64,000 nucleotides of DNA from Nitrospira sp. (GCA_015709715.1 CP054184.1:2775001-2839000), one strand, 5' to 3'; positions 1-8,822 are shown, counted from the stretch's first letter. Made by a program: numbers and translations. The notes: generated by a model from the letters alone, not told the origin.

Positions 1-1239
1 CTCAAGGCGCCGGACCTCATCTGGGCAGGGAGCAAGTATCAACGAGCATGGCTCATCCGATGGCTGACCGGGAAAGAGGCGCCACTCTACGAAAAGGGGT
101 ATCGATGGGATTTGGGCGAAGGGCCGATGCGGCATCCGGTCGTGATGGATGCGGAGGCCGAAGCAATCGCGGACTACTTCCAGCAACATAACAAAGATCC
201 GCGGGTCACGGTCGGAGCTTTCGATTTGGCCAAGGTGAGCAAGTTCGATGCGACCTTCGGCGGCATGGCCTATAAGGCCCACGCGTGCCTGGGCTGCCAT
301 CAGGTCGAGGAGAACGGCAAGGTCATCGGCGGCCCCCAGAGTGCTTCGCTGGTGACGGCAGGGCAACGGTATGACAAGGATTGGCTCTTCCGCTTCGGGC
401 AAAACCCCCAAGACTTTACGGTCCACAATGGGGAGTTCCTGGCCGATGCCACGGAGCCACAACTGCGGGCCGTCATCGGCTACCTCATGGTGCAGGGGGT
501 CAAGGACTTCAAGTATTACGAACCCTGGAACGCTCCGGAGTTCGGGATGGCCAGCGTGGATCGCGGCAAGGTCCTGTATAAGGAATACTGTGCGCAATGT
601 CACGGTATGACGGGCAAGGGCGACGGGCCGGCTGCTTCAGGGCTGGAGCCGAAACCGGCCATCCATGCCAACATTCCGTTCGACAAGGTGCCGACCGACT
701 ATCTCTACAATGTGATCAACCATGGCGGCGCGGCGATGGGCAAATCGCCGAATATGCCCTATTGGGGCTTGACCATCGGGCAGCAGGGGGTGGCGGACGT
801 GATGGCCTATCTGCGGGCCACCTTCAAGGGCGGAGCTGAAATGGCCCAGGCGGCGGTGGGCGGCGGACCATCGGGAGTCTGTCCGCAGCCGAGAAAGACC
901 GCCAAGGCGCCGGCGGACTTCCTGGCGAAGACCAATCCGCTCCCTGCCACGGATGCCACGATCAAGGCAGGCAAGACGCTCTTTCTGCAGACCGCTCAAC
1001 CGGTGGCCTGCGCGATGTGTCACGGCGAGCAGGGCAACGGACAGGGGTTCATGGGTGCGGCGTTGATCCCGCCGCCCAGAAACTTCACCTGCGGTTCCAT
1101 GATGAAAGACATTCCGGACGGACAATTGCTCTGGATCATCAAGAACGGCTCGCCGGGCACGGGCATGATGTCGTTTGCCGGGTTGCCTGATGATCAGGTC
1201 TGGCAGTTGATTGCCTATATCCGGAGTTTGGCGAAGTAA
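1..1239 (+). CDS. Periplasmic c-type cytochrome with three haem sites, 5' end outside window
   Basis: The reading frame is open from base 1, so the true start lies upstream and at least 412 codons are visible. Three CxxCH haem-binding motifs are seen: CLGCH (codon about 96), CAQCH (about 198) and CAMCH (about 336). Each sits in a class I cytochrome c fold, and GMMSFAG near the end supplies a likely axial Met. This is an electron-transfer protein expected in the periplasm; the signal peptide and any further haem domains are off the window. A DsrE gene follows 83 bases downstream. Partner and reaction cannot be told from sequence. Confidence 0.88.
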   Translation, partial: LKAPDLIWAGSKYQRAWLIRWLTGKEAPLYEKGYRWDLGEGPMRHPVVMDAEAEAIADYFQQHNKDPRVTVGAFDLAKVSKFDATFGGMAYKAHACLGCHQVEENGKVIGGPQSASLVTAGQRYDKDWLFRFGQNPQDFTVHNGEFLADATEPQLRAVIGYLMVQGVKDFKYYEPWNAPEFGMASVDRGKVLYKEYCAQCHGMTGKGDGPAASGLEPKPAIHANIPFDKVPTDYLYNVINHGGAAMGKSPNMPYWGLTIGQQGVADVMAYLRATFKGGAEMAQAAVGGGPSGVCPQPRKTAKAPADFLAKTNPLPATDATIKAGKTLFLQTAQPVACAMCHGEQGNGQGFMGAALIPPPRNFTCGSMMKDIPDGQLLWIIKNGSPGTGMMSFAGLPDDQVWQLIAYIRSLAK

Positions 1240-1322
1240 CCACGTGTGGTCGCCTCTCTTTCGTGAGGGCCCAGCTTGGGCGGCGGAAGAGGGACGAAAC
1301 TGGCAGGCATAAAGGAGCGATG

Positions 1323-1682
1323 ATGGCGACGTTTATTGTCTCCGGAAGTCGTGGCACGGATGATCCGACGATGGCGACCCTGCCCTTCATGGCGGCTAAG
1401 ACGGCCAAGGAGCAGGGGCATGATGTCGTCTTGTGGTTATGGAACGAGGCGGTCACGTCGGCCCGCAAGGGGTCGGCGGACCATGTCGTGGGGGTGAACC
1501 TCACGCCGCTGAAGGACTTGCTGGCAGCGGTGCAGGCGGCCGGGATTCCGATCTGGGTCTGCGGTGCCTGCGCGGTGGCGCGACAGATCGGGCAAGGTGA
1601 TTTAGTGGCGGGCGCCACGATCAAGGGCATGCCGGATTACATCAAGGCAGTGGCGGAACGCGATCGAAGCGTCGCCTTTTGA
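1323..1682 (+). CDS. DsrE/DsrF-like family protein
   Basis: This 119-residue protein starts MATFIVSGSRGTDDP and has the small alpha/beta DsrE fold. It carries a Cys pair in VCGACAVARQIG at the place where DsrE-family proteins keep their sulfur-relay or regulatory Cys. AAAGGAG at 1311-1317 serves either ATG 1320 or ATG 1323; 1323 gives the better spacing. DsrE relatives take part in sulfur transfer or are peroxide-related small proteins of unknown role, and the sequence does not decide between these. It lies between a cytochrome and PPK2 on the same strand. Confidence 0.75.
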   Translation: MATFIVSGSRGTDDPTMATLPFMAAKTAKEQGHDVVLWLWNEAVTSARKGSADHVVGVNLTPLKDLLAAVQAAGIPIWVCGACAVARQIGQGDLVAGATIKGMPDYIKAVAERDRSVAF

Positions 1683-1716
1683 GCGGGCCGGGCGAACCGG
1701 CGGGAAGGGGCTTCGG

Positions 1717-2748
1717 ATGGCAAGCGAGAATCGAAGGACCGACAAGATACGAGCGGGTAAGGAGCACCCCGCCGAGGGTAGGCCGATGGAGATCGCGCAG
1801 GGAAACGGCCAGGTCGCCCCGGAAGACCTGGAGGCTATTCCCGTAGCCGTTCCTCAGGAAGGTGATGGGTATCGCCGCTCACGTCCGGATCGCACCGCGA
1901 ATGGGCTGACCGAGGCGGACCTGCGACGAGTCACGACGAAGCGGGGACTTCTGCAACTGCTCAAATCCAACGAGATGGACATCGAGGAGGTCAAAAAAAC
2001 CCTCCTGTACGAAGAGGAGCTGCGCGGGCTCCAAGTTGAACTCGTGCGCTTGCAACGATGGGTGCAAGCCGGCGGACAGCGGGTGGCGATTCTGGTCGAA
2101 GGACGCGATGCCGCGGGCAAGGGCGGCACCATTCGCCGGTTCACCGAGCATTTGAATCCGCGTGCCATGCGGGTCGTGGCATTGCCGAAGCCCACCGACG
2201 AAGAGAAGGGACAGTGGTACTTCCAGCGGTACATCCGCCAATTGCCGAACAAGGGGGAAATCGTCTTCTTCGATCGCAGTTGGTACAACCGCGCCGTCGT
2301 GGAGCCGGTGATGGGCTTCTGCAGCAAGAAGGATCACCAACGCTTTTTGCAGCAGGTGACGGAATTCGAGCACATGCTCTACGAAGACGGCGTGATGATC
2401 ATCAAATTCTGGTTCTCGATTTCCAAAGACGAGCAGGCAAAGCGGTTTGAAGCGCGCCGGCAGAACCCGCTCAAGCAGTGGAAGTTGAGTCCCGTCGACG
2501 AGAAGGCGCAGGAATTGTGGGATTCTTACACGCGCTATAAAGAGGAGATGTTCAGCAAGACGCACACCACCTTCAGCCCCTGGATCATCGTGAAGGCGAA
2601 CGACAAACAGGCGGCCCGGTTGGAGAGTTTGCGGTACGTATTGAATCTCCTTCCTTACAAGGGCAAGGAGGAAGCCGCCATCCGGCTGACGCCGGACCCC
2701 AACGTCATCACACGCTTCCATCGCAAAATGGTGGAGCTGGATTTTTGA
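1717..2748 (+). CDS. ppk2: Polyphosphate kinase 2 (PPK2)
   Basis: This 343-residue cytoplasmic enzyme transfers phosphate between polyphosphate and nucleoside diphosphates. The Walker A motif GRDAAGKGG is at residues 129-137, the PPK2 Walker B region FFDRSWYNR at 184-192, and the lid-region basic motif RRQNPLKQWKLS around 247-258. The length and single kinase domain fit a one-domain PPK2. The N-terminal ~65 residues are charged and of low complexity, longer than usual. GAAGGGG precedes the ATG. The stop codon overlaps the next start by one base (TGATG), so it is probably cotranscribed with the cytochrome gene. Confidence 0.92.
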   Translation: MASENRRTDKIRAGKEHPAEGRPMEIAQGNGQVAPEDLEAIPVAVPQEGDGYRRSRPDRTANGLTEADLRRVTTKRGLLQLLKSNEMDIEEVKKTLLYEEELRGLQVELVRLQRWVQAGGQRVAILVEGRDAAGKGGTIRRFTEHLNPRAMRVVALPKPTDEEKGQWYFQRYIRQLPNKGEIVFFDRSWYNRAVVEPVMGFCSKKDHQRFLQQVTEFEHMLYEDGVMIIKFWFSISKDEQAKRFEARRQNPLKQWKLSPVDEKAQELWDSYTRYKEEMFSKTHTTFSPWIIVKANDKQAARLESLRYVLNLLPYKGKEEAAIRLTPDPNVITRFHRKMVELDF

Positions 2749-3239
2749 TGAAGACGACAGCCGCCCTTGACTGGGTCCGTCCCGTTCGCCTCTGGGCACT
2801 GTTGTCGATGGCTCTGCTCGCCACCGGCTCCGGCGTGGAAGCGGCCAGGCATGACATGCAGCCCCGCGTGCCGCCCGACAAATTGGAATCGCTGCGGTCA
2901 CTGCAGAATCCCCTGCCGAACACGCCGGAGATTGTGGAAAAGGGCAAGGCGCTCTATCACGGCAAGGGGACCTGCGTGAATTGTCACGGCGTGAACGGCG
3001 GCGGTGACGGACCAGGCGCCAAAGGGCTCACGCCGCCGCCGCGTAACTTCCAACATCACGGTTTCTGGCGCCATCGATCGGACGGAGAGCTGTATTACAT
3101 CATTCAGAACGGCTCTCCCGGCACCGCCATGGCTCCCTTCGGGGGGATTCTAACGGACGAGGAAATTTGGAGCCTCATCCGATACGAACAGACGTTCAGC
3201 CGCCATCACGGCCCGCGAAGAAGAATGGGCCGCCTGTAG
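2748..3239 (+). CDS. Mono-haem cytochrome c, periplasmic
   Basis: This 163-residue protein has an N-terminal hydrophobic signal (about residues 13-33, ending near GVEA) and one CVNCH haem motif at about residue 77. GSPGTAMAPFGG downstream provides the usual axial Met loop, so it is a class I cytochrome c. The start ATG overlaps the PPK2 stop by one base. An alternative TTG one codon upstream is less likely. The C-terminus is Arg/His rich. The electron donor and acceptor are unknown. Confidence 0.88.
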   Translation: MKTTAALDWVRPVRLWALLSMALLATGSGVEAARHDMQPRVPPDKLESLRSLQNPLPNTPEIVEKGKALYHGKGTCVNCHGVNGGGDGPGAKGLTPPPRNFQHHGFWRHRSDGELYYIIQNGSPGTAMAPFGGILTDEEIWSLIRYEQTFSRHHGPRRRMGRL

Positions 3240-3374
3240 CCTTTTGGGGCAGGGAACTGCCTATCCCGGTTCTGGAATGCCCCAGTCGTCCGCAGAGCGC
3301 AGGAGAGCCACCCTCGCACATTGGGAAACCGCCCATCAAACCAGCGACTTCGCCGGGATGGAGGCTTGCGCCCC

Positions 3375-3390
3375 TGGCATGTCCTCTGCT
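3375..3390 (+). promoter_or_regulatory. Candidate sigma-54 (-24/-12) promoter
   Basis: TGGCATGTCCTCTGCT has the invariant GG and GC separated by ten bases and matches the RpoN consensus (TGGCACG-N4-TTGCW) at most specified positions. It lies 72 bases upstream of the YtxH-family start in a 222-base gap that holds no gene, in the correct orientation to drive it and perhaps the oxidoreductase genes behind it. It is almost identical to the element at 35757-35772. Confidence 0.45.
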
Positions 3391-3461
3391 TTGATCAAGC
3401 GAGCGGAACGCAGGACATTGGCCTAGGCCGAAATCTCATAGAGAAGGAAGGAGAGTGCATC

Positions 3462-3770
3462 ATGGCCGATCAACACGAGGGCTGTTCCGGAGCAGGGGTG
3501 ACCGTGGCCTTTTTGAGTGGAGTGATGTTGGGGGCGGTGGCGGCGATGCTCTATGCGCCGGCCTCCGGGGAAGAGACTCGAAAAACGATCAAGGGCTACG
3601 CGCGACGCACGGAGGAAGAAGTCTTGGAAAAGGCGCGGGAGATTCGAGGGGAGCTGACCCACACCATCGACGAGGCCAAACGATTCTTGAAGGATACCGA
3701 GACGACAATTTCAGCGGCCTTCGCGGCGGGGAAAGAGGCTTTCAAGAAGGAGCGGGCGGAGCGCGCCTGA
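3462..3770 (+). CDS. YtxH domain-containing protein
   Basis: This 102-residue protein has a glycine/alanine-rich hydrophobic segment (about residues 12-30, GVTVAFLSGVMLGAVAAML) followed by YAPASGEETRKTI, the hallmark of the YtxH family. An amphipathic helical tail rich in Glu/Lys comes after. YtxH proteins are small stress-associated membrane-anchored proteins without a defined activity. GAAGGAAGGAGA precedes the ATG. One base separates its stop from the next gene. Confidence 0.83.
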   Translation: MADQHEGCSGAGVTVAFLSGVMLGAVAAMLYAPASGEETRKTIKGYARRTEEEVLEKAREIRGELTHTIDEAKRFLKDTETTISAAFAAGKEAFKKERAERA

Positions 3771-3771
3771 C

Positions 3772-4689
3772 ATGGAGGCGGTACGGTTTCACGGGCGCGG
3801 AGGCCAAGGCGCCAAGACGGCCAGCCGCATCCTGGGGACGGCGGCCTTCCTCAGCGGCCTCATCGCGCAGGACTCTCCCATTTACGGAGCGGAACGTCGG
3901 GGCGCGCCGGTGGCGGCCTTCACGAGGATTGCGCGAGAGCCGATTCGCGAGCGGGGGGTGATCGCCCATCCTGATGTCCTTTGTGTGGCGGACGCCTCGT
4001 TGATCGAGGATCCTACGGCGCATGTGGCGGATGGCGTGGCAGCGGAAACCCTGGTGTTCGTGAACTCGCCGTTTCCGCCGGAAGAAGTGGTCGCCCGTAC
4101 GGCGATCCCCGGAAAGGTGACGACGTTGGACCTCACGGACCTGGCCTTGCAACGATTGGGACAACGTGAGGCCATCAGCGCCTTGCTGGGAGCCGTGGCG
4201 GCTCGATTGGTTCTTCTCCCCCAGGAATCGGTGCAGGAGGCCATCGCGCGAGAGTTGGGTGACCTCGGATTGAACGCGACGGCGATCGAGCGCAATCAGT
4301 CGGCGGCCCGCTACTGTTACGACCGCCTCGAGGTGCCGGCGAAAGGCGTGCGACCGCAGCAGGGGCCCGGCAGCGCGGCGCTCTATCTGCCGACCTATGA
4401 GCCGCCTACGAGAGGCAGCGCAAGAATCAGCGCCGCAGCCAATTCCGTGCTGCGCGAAACCAGCGGATGGCGGACGTTTCGCCCGATCCTGCAGGCGGAC
4501 AAGTGTAACGGCTGCTGGCTCTGTTTCGCCTTTTGCCCGGACGGCGTGATCGCGATGGACCAGGATGACAAGCCGGTGATCGATTACGCCCATTGCAAGG
4601 GCTGTCAGATTTGCGTGCACGAGTGTCCCACCCACGCGTTGGTCGCGGAGCGGGAGCAGGCGGGGGGAGTCGCATGGGCGGCGAAATGA
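3772..4689 (+). CDS. 2-oxoacid:ferredoxin oxidoreductase, fused gamma-delta subunit
   Basis: Residues 1-190 match the gamma subunit, with FHGRGGQGAKTAS at 6-18 and YGAERRGAPV at 38-47, typical of the CoA-contacting domain. Residues 230-305 are a delta-type ferredoxin with two [4Fe-4S] motifs, CNGCWLCFAFCP (245-256) and CKGCQICVHECP (275-286). The enzyme interconverts 2-oxoacids and acyl-CoA with ferredoxin. In autotrophs with the reductive TCA cycle it carboxylates acetyl-CoA or succinyl-CoA. The substrate (pyruvate or 2-oxoglutarate) cannot be assigned here. The alpha gene start overlaps the 3' end. Confidence 0.9.
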   Translation: MEAVRFHGRGGQGAKTASRILGTAAFLSGLIAQDSPIYGAERRGAPVAAFTRIAREPIRERGVIAHPDVLCVADASLIEDPTAHVADGVAAETLVFVNSPFPPEEVVARTAIPGKVTTLDLTDLALQRLGQREAISALLGAVAARLVLLPQESVQEAIARELGDLGLNATAIERNQSAARYCYDRLEVPAKGVRPQQGPGSAALYLPTYEPPTRGSARISAAANSVLRETSGWRTFRPILQADKCNGCWLCFAFCPDGVIAMDQDDKPVIDYAHCKGCQICVHECPTHALVAEREQAGGVAWAAK

Positions 4690-5906
4690 TGACCGGCAAC
4701 CTGGCTGCCGCGTGGGGTGCGCGCCTGGCCGAGGTGGATTATATCCCGGCCTTTCCCATCACGCCGCAGACGGAGATCGTGGAGGCGCTGGCGAAATGGT
4801 GCGCGAGCGGCGAGCTGGCGGCCCGCTTCGTGACGCTGGACTCGGAACATTCCATGATGACGGCGGCCGGTGCCGCCGAGGCGACGGGGGCGCGGGTGTT
4901 CACGGCGACCTCCAGTCAAGGCCTCTTGTATGCCTTCGAAGTGCTCTACTCGATTTCCGGCTGGCGCGCGCCGCTGGTCTTGGTGAATGTCTCGCGGGCG
5001 CTGGCCGCTCCCATTACGCTGGAGCCGGACCACAACGATGTGTTGGCCGCGCGAGATTCCGGCTTTCTCCAGATCCATGCCGAAACCTGTCAGGAGGTCG
5101 TGGATTCGATCGTGATGGCCTATCGGATCGCAGAGGATGCGCGCGTCATGTTGCCGGTGATCGTGAACCTGGATGGGTTCTACCTCTCCTTCACCCGCGA
5201 GCCGGTAAAACTGCCCGATCCGGAGTTGGTTCGTAAGTTCCTGCCGCCCTTCCGTCCGGCCCACCTCGGATTCAAGGCCTCCGCGCCGCATGCGTTGGGG
5301 GTGGCGGTCGTCGGCGGAACGCCCTATGCCTACTTCCGTCATCAGATGCACTTGGCGGCGATCAACGCGTTGGCGGTCCATCAAGAGGCGGCAGCTTCGT
5401 TCGAGGAACTGTTCGGACGGCGGTACGACCTCCTCGAAGGATATCGGCTGTACGACGCGGAAGACGTGCTCGTCATGAGCAACGCCTTTGCCAGCAAGGG
5501 CAAGGCGGCGGTCGATGCGGCAAGGCGCGAGGGGCGGCGCGTCGGGCTGTTGCGCTTGAGGGTCATTCGACCCTGGCCGGCTGATGCGATTCGCGCGGCA
5601 TTGCGAGGGCGGCGCGCCGTGGCGGTGCTGGATCAGAATCTGGCGCCGGGGCAAGGCGGCATCCTCTTTCAGGAGATTGCGGCCTGTCTCTACCACGAGG
5701 CCTCGCGACCGCGGGCGCTCTGTTCCTTCATCGGCGGGCTGGGCGGGCAGAACCTATCCGAAGGGACGTTCCGCGCGATCTTTGAGCAGACCGCCCAAGC
5801 AGGCTCTGATGGGAAGGGCATCGGGCCGGTGTTGCTCTATACCGAAGCGGAACATCGCGAGATTCGGACGCTGCAGGAGCTGGCCGCCGGAGCGCAGGAA
5901 GGCTGA
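4674..5906 (+). CDS. 2-oxoacid:ferredoxin oxidoreductase, alpha subunit
   Basis: This 410-residue subunit opens with the pyrimidine-binding domain motif YIPAFPITPQTEIVEAL and continues with SEHSMMTAAGAAEATGARV, both typical of PorA-type alpha subunits. The central transketolase C-terminal-like region (about 250-380) includes the ITP-family stretch VAVLDQNLAPGQGGILFQE. ATG 4674 is preceded by a GGGGGGAG ribosome site inside the gamma-delta gene. ATG 4686/4689 are alternatives that would overlap the upstream stop. It works with the gamma-delta and beta genes on either side. Confidence 0.9.
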   Translation: MGGEMMTGNLAAAWGARLAEVDYIPAFPITPQTEIVEALAKWCASGELAARFVTLDSEHSMMTAAGAAEATGARVFTATSSQGLLYAFEVLYSISGWRAPLVLVNVSRALAAPITLEPDHNDVLAARDSGFLQIHAETCQEVVDSIVMAYRIAEDARVMLPVIVNLDGFYLSFTREPVKLPDPELVRKFLPPFRPAHLGFKASAPHALGVAVVGGTPYAYFRHQMHLAAINALAVHQEAAASFEELFGRRYDLLEGYRLYDAEDVLVMSNAFASKGKAAVDAARREGRRVGLLRLRVIRPWPADAIRAALRGRRAVAVLDQNLAPGQGGILFQEIAACLYHEASRPRALCSFIGGLGGQNLSEGTFRAIFEQTAQAGSDGKGIGPVLLYTEAEHREIRTLQELAAGAQEG

Positions 5907-5912
5907 GTCACC

Positions 5913-6854
5913 ATGGTGTGGCAACGGGAGACGTTCAAGAAGATCAAACAGATTCCTCGGGAGGAGCACGTGTTCCCCGGCACTGGACTCTGCGCCGGTT
6001 GCGGGGGGTTGGAGGCCTTACGGCTGGCCGCCAAGGTGTTGGGTGACGACGTGGTCTATGTGAACGCCGCCGGCTGCTTCACGTTGTTGGCTGCCTATCC
6101 CTACACGCCGTTCAAGGGCTCTTGGCTGTACACGACGATGGGATCGGCGCCGGCCGGCGCGCAAGGCGTCCGCGATGCGCTGGATGTCTTGATCGCCAAG
6201 GGGCGCTTGCCCAAGAGTGAGAATCTGAAGGTCGTGGTGCTGGGAGGCGACGGCTCTACCTATGACATGGCGCTCTCCTCGACTTCGGGCGCTATGCATC
6301 GCGGGCTGGATTTTTATTATGTCTGCTACGACAACGAGGCCTACGGCAACACCGGCATGCAGCTCTCCGCCGCGACACCGTTCGGGGCGCGCACACCCAC
6401 GTCGCCCTGCAGCGTGCAGCACCAAGCCGCAGCCAGCCAGGAGAAAAAGGACCTCTTCGAAATCTGGCGCGCGCACAATCCGCCCTACCTGGCGACCGTA
6501 TCTCCGCGGTACCCGCTCGACTTGGAGGAGAAGTTCGCGCGTGCGGCGAAGGTGACTGGGCCTAAGATGTTCCTGGCCCTCTCCGCCTGCCCCACCGGCT
6601 GGCTCTACGATCCGGGGGCCACGCCGGAAGTCGCCAAGCTGGCGGTGGAGACCGGCATCTGGCCCTTGAAAGAAGCGCTCAACGGCACGGTCACCCATAC
6701 GTATGTGCCCAAGCGCAAACCGGTGGAAGCGTACTTGACGCTGCAGGGCCGGTTTCGGCACCTCTTTGAGCCGGTACGGCAAGAGGCGGCGATCCAGCAC
6801 ATCCAGGCCCGCGTCGATGTCTACTGGGAGCGTGTCGCGAAGGAGCACACATGA
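5913..6854 (+). CDS. 2-oxoacid:ferredoxin oxidoreductase, beta (TPP-binding) subunit
   Basis: This 313-residue subunit binds thiamine diphosphate through GGDGSTYDMALSS and probably ligates a [4Fe-4S] cluster through CAGCGG near the N-terminus plus later Cys residues. NEAYGNTGMQLS is the usual beta-subunit substrate and TPP loop. With the two preceding genes it makes a three-gene enzyme lacking any separate delta or epsilon gene. Its stop overlaps the next ATG by four bases (ATGA), which suggests translational coupling to the cytochrome c'-like lipoprotein. Confidence 0.92.
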   Translation: MVWQRETFKKIKQIPREEHVFPGTGLCAGCGGLEALRLAAKVLGDDVVYVNAAGCFTLLAAYPYTPFKGSWLYTTMGSAPAGAQGVRDALDVLIAKGRLPKSENLKVVVLGGDGSTYDMALSSTSGAMHRGLDFYYVCYDNEAYGNTGMQLSAATPFGARTPTSPCSVQHQAAASQEKKDLFEIWRAHNPPYLATVSPRYPLDLEEKFARAAKVTGPKMFLALSACPTGWLYDPGATPEVAKLAVETGIWPLKEALNGTVTHTYVPKRKPVEAYLTLQGRFRHLFEPVRQEAAIQHIQARVDVYWERVAKEHT

Positions 6855-7339
6855 TGGGACGGATCCCGTTCCGCATCGGCTCCGTCGTCATGCTGGCCGC
6901 GGCACTTGTCCTGACGGCTGCTTGCGCCGAGCGTCATTCGGCCTCCGGCTCCGGCGTCACGCCGGTGCATCTCCCGGATGTGCGGACGGTGATTCCATTG
7001 AGCGCCGAGGCGCGCCAGGAACATCGGGCCGTCATGTCGCAACATTTGGAAACCATCCAAGCGATCGTGGCGGCGCTTGCGGAAGAGGATTACAAGCTGG
7101 CGCAGGGGCTGACCGAAGCACACTTGGGCTTTTTTATGCACCGGCAGGCGATGGCCCGACAGCAGCCGGCCGATTTTCCTCCCGCCTACCACGACCTGGC
7201 GATGGCTCACCATGAAGCGGCCGAAAAAATGGCCGATGCCATGGAGACGCGGGATCTCAAACAGATCCTGCCCCCGTTCAACAACGTATTGAAGGCCTGT
7301 GTGGCCTGTCATCTGGAATATCGACTCGGAAGTTCATAA
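6851..7339 (+). CDS. Cytochrome c'-like mono-haem lipoprotein
   Basis: This 162-residue protein has a lipoprotein-type signal ending VLTAAC (Cys at about 25) and a helical body with many His and Met. A single CVACH lies only ten residues from the C-terminus. Haem attachment at the end of a four-helix bundle is the cytochrome c' arrangement. c'-type proteins bind NO or transfer electrons. ATGA overlap with the beta subunit gene implies coupling. Placement between an oxygen-sensitive oxidoreductase and a hemerythrin hints at gas sensing or protection, which is inference. Confidence 0.75.
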   Translation: MMGRIPFRIGSVVMLAAALVLTAACAERHSASGSGVTPVHLPDVRTVIPLSAEARQEHRAVMSQHLETIQAIVAALAEEDYKLAQGLTEAHLGFFMHRQAMARQQPADFPPAYHDLAMAHHEAAEKMADAMETRDLKQILPPFNNVLKACVACHLEYRLGSS

Positions 7340-7353
7340 CCAAGGAGTAGGGC

Positions 7354-7836
7354 ATGGCTGACGCAACGATTACCGCCACCTTCGAACAAGACCACGATCG
7401 GCTCGATCGACTATTTCTTACGTTTCAGGAGCAGAAGCGCAAGGACTTCGCCAAGGCCAAGGAAGCGTTCGTCGAATTCAAATTCGGCCTGCAACGCCAC
7501 ATCGTGTGGGAAGAGGACATTCTCTTTCCCAAGTGGGAGGAGAACGCCGGCATGGCGGAAGGCGGGCCGACGGCGGTCATGCGGACGGAACACCGATTGA
7601 TCGGCGAGTGCCTGGAGGCCATTCATCGCAAGGTGCAGGAGCAGTCCCCCGAGAGTGATCGGGAGGAACAACGACTGATCGAACTGCTGAAGTCGCACAA
7701 CATGAAAGAGGAGCGCATCCTCTACCCCTCCATCGACCAAGTGATCAGCGAGGCGGAGCGCGCCGACATCTACCAGGCGATGAAGGACCTGCCGGAGGAA
7801 CGCTATCGCGTCTGTTGCGGGAGCGATCGATCATGA
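7354..7836 (+). CDS. Hemerythrin HHE domain protein
   Basis: This 160-residue cytoplasmic protein has the hemerythrin ligand pattern: EQDHDRLD (His 14), RHIVWEEDILFP (about 49-60), MRTEHRLIGE (about 75) and KSHNMKEERILYP (about 110-122). It should carry a di-iron site binding O2 or NO, or storing iron. The ATG follows AAGGAGTAGGGC. The stop overlaps the next ATG by four bases. Next to the ferredoxin oxidoreductase, a role in oxygen scavenging is plausible but unproven. Confidence 0.88.
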   Translation: MADATITATFEQDHDRLDRLFLTFQEQKRKDFAKAKEAFVEFKFGLQRHIVWEEDILFPKWEENAGMAEGGPTAVMRTEHRLIGECLEAIHRKVQEQSPESDREEQRLIELLKSHNMKEERILYPSIDQVISEAERADIYQAMKDLPEERYRVCCGSDRS

Positions 7837-8189
7837 ACGGCGGGCGGACGGTCACCACGCTGGGGCTGCTCAGCGCGCTCTCGGTGGTTGGCTGGCTGGG
7901 AATGGCCGACTGGGGATGGGGGCTCGACGGGGCCAGGCCGGCGGCGGACGGTGGCGGGATGGTCAGTAATCCGCACAGCGACCTGATCTTCCGGGCGACG
8001 GGCGCTAAGGCCTGCGCCGATTGCCACCGTGCCGACAAGCAGGGAACAGTGACTGCGCAGGTGTTGGACAATGCGCTCGTGCAGGAACTCAGGGCCAAGG
8101 CCAAGGGGATCCATGGGCCGGGACGCTTTGCGGATTGTCTGCGTTGTCACGCCGGCGGCAGCAAGTATGTCGAGAAGTATCGGAAGTGA
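7833..8189 (+). CDS. Small membrane-anchored diheme cytochrome c
   Basis: This 118-residue protein has an N-terminal hydrophobic segment (residues 8-30) and two haem sites, CADCH (61-65) and CLRCH (102-106). The stretch NPHSDLIFRATG before the first haem and GRFADCLRCH around the second recur in the multiheme protein at 8823. The two are therefore homologous modules, and this one equals the C-terminal half of the larger protein. It starts inside the end of the hemerythrin gene (ATGA) and precedes a diheme-b-like membrane protein by 42 bases. Confidence 0.82.
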   Translation: MNGGRTVTTLGLLSALSVVGWLGMADWGWGLDGARPAADGGGMVSNPHSDLIFRATGAKACADCHRADKQGTVTAQVLDNALVQELRAKAKGIHGPGRFADCLRCHAGGSKYVEKYRK

Positions 8190-8231
8190 GGATCAGCTCA
8201 AGGCAACAGGCGAGTCGACACAAGGGGCTGT

Positions 8232-8819
8232 ATGGGGCTGGTGGGGAATCGGCTGGTGGTCATCGGGGCGGTGGTCGCTGCGGCGGTGGCGACGGCCTGG
8301 TTGTTCGAGGCCTTGCTGAGCGTCGGTGAGGCGACGCCCTTCGGTCACACGAGCGACGGCCATGGGGTCGGTTGGCTGGGGTTGGGCGTGACGCTGCTGG
8401 TGTTCCTGTACCCGTTTCTCAAGCGCGCCAGTCTCGCGCGCCGTTGGCCGCGAGGATGGTTTCGCGTCCATATGGCCGCCGGGCTGGTCGGTCCGTTGCT
8501 CATCTTCCTCCATTCCGGCGCCCACTACCATGCGCTGGTGCCGGTGCAGGCGATGGTCTCCATGGTGATCGTGGTATTGAGTGGGGTCGTGGGGCAGGCC
8601 GTCCATGCGCTCAGCCTGCGGGCGCTGAACGACCGCCGTCATGCGCTGCACCAACAGGGATTGTCGGAGGACGAGATCGACGCGCAATTGCACGGCCTCG
8701 CCTCACAGGAGGAGGCCTTTCGCATCTGGCAAGCCGTCCATGCACCCCTGACCCTGACGTTTCTCGTGCTGACGGTGTTGCACGTGGCCGGCGCCCTGTT
8801 CTTTGCGGGATGGTCGTGA
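8232..8819 (+). CDS. Ferric-reductase/NOX-like diheme b membrane protein
   Basis: This 195-residue protein has about five membrane helices. Two helices each carry a His pair with exactly 13 residues between: His80/His94 and His170/His184. That H-x13-H twice pattern is how ferric reductases and NADPH oxidases bind two b haems across a membrane. No FAD or NAD domain is attached. Neighbouring genes encode periplasmic multihaem c proteins, so the likely role is moving electrons across the membrane between the quinone side and the periplasm. The family name is inferred from the ligand pattern. Confidence 0.72.
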   Translation: MGLVGNRLVVIGAVVAAAVATAWLFEALLSVGEATPFGHTSDGHGVGWLGLGVTLLVFLYPFLKRASLARRWPRGWFRVHMAAGLVGPLLIFLHSGAHYHALVPVQAMVSMVIVVLSGVVGQAVHALSLRALNDRRHALHQQGLSEDEIDAQLHGLASQEEAFRIWQAVHAPLTLTFLVLTVLHVAGALFFAGWS

Positions 8820-8822
8820 CGC

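Noticed and set aside
3244-3426. Small open frames between the mono-haem cytochrome and YtxH genes
   Set aside because: They lack ribosome sites and overlap the promoter-like element at 3375; composition is not protein-like.
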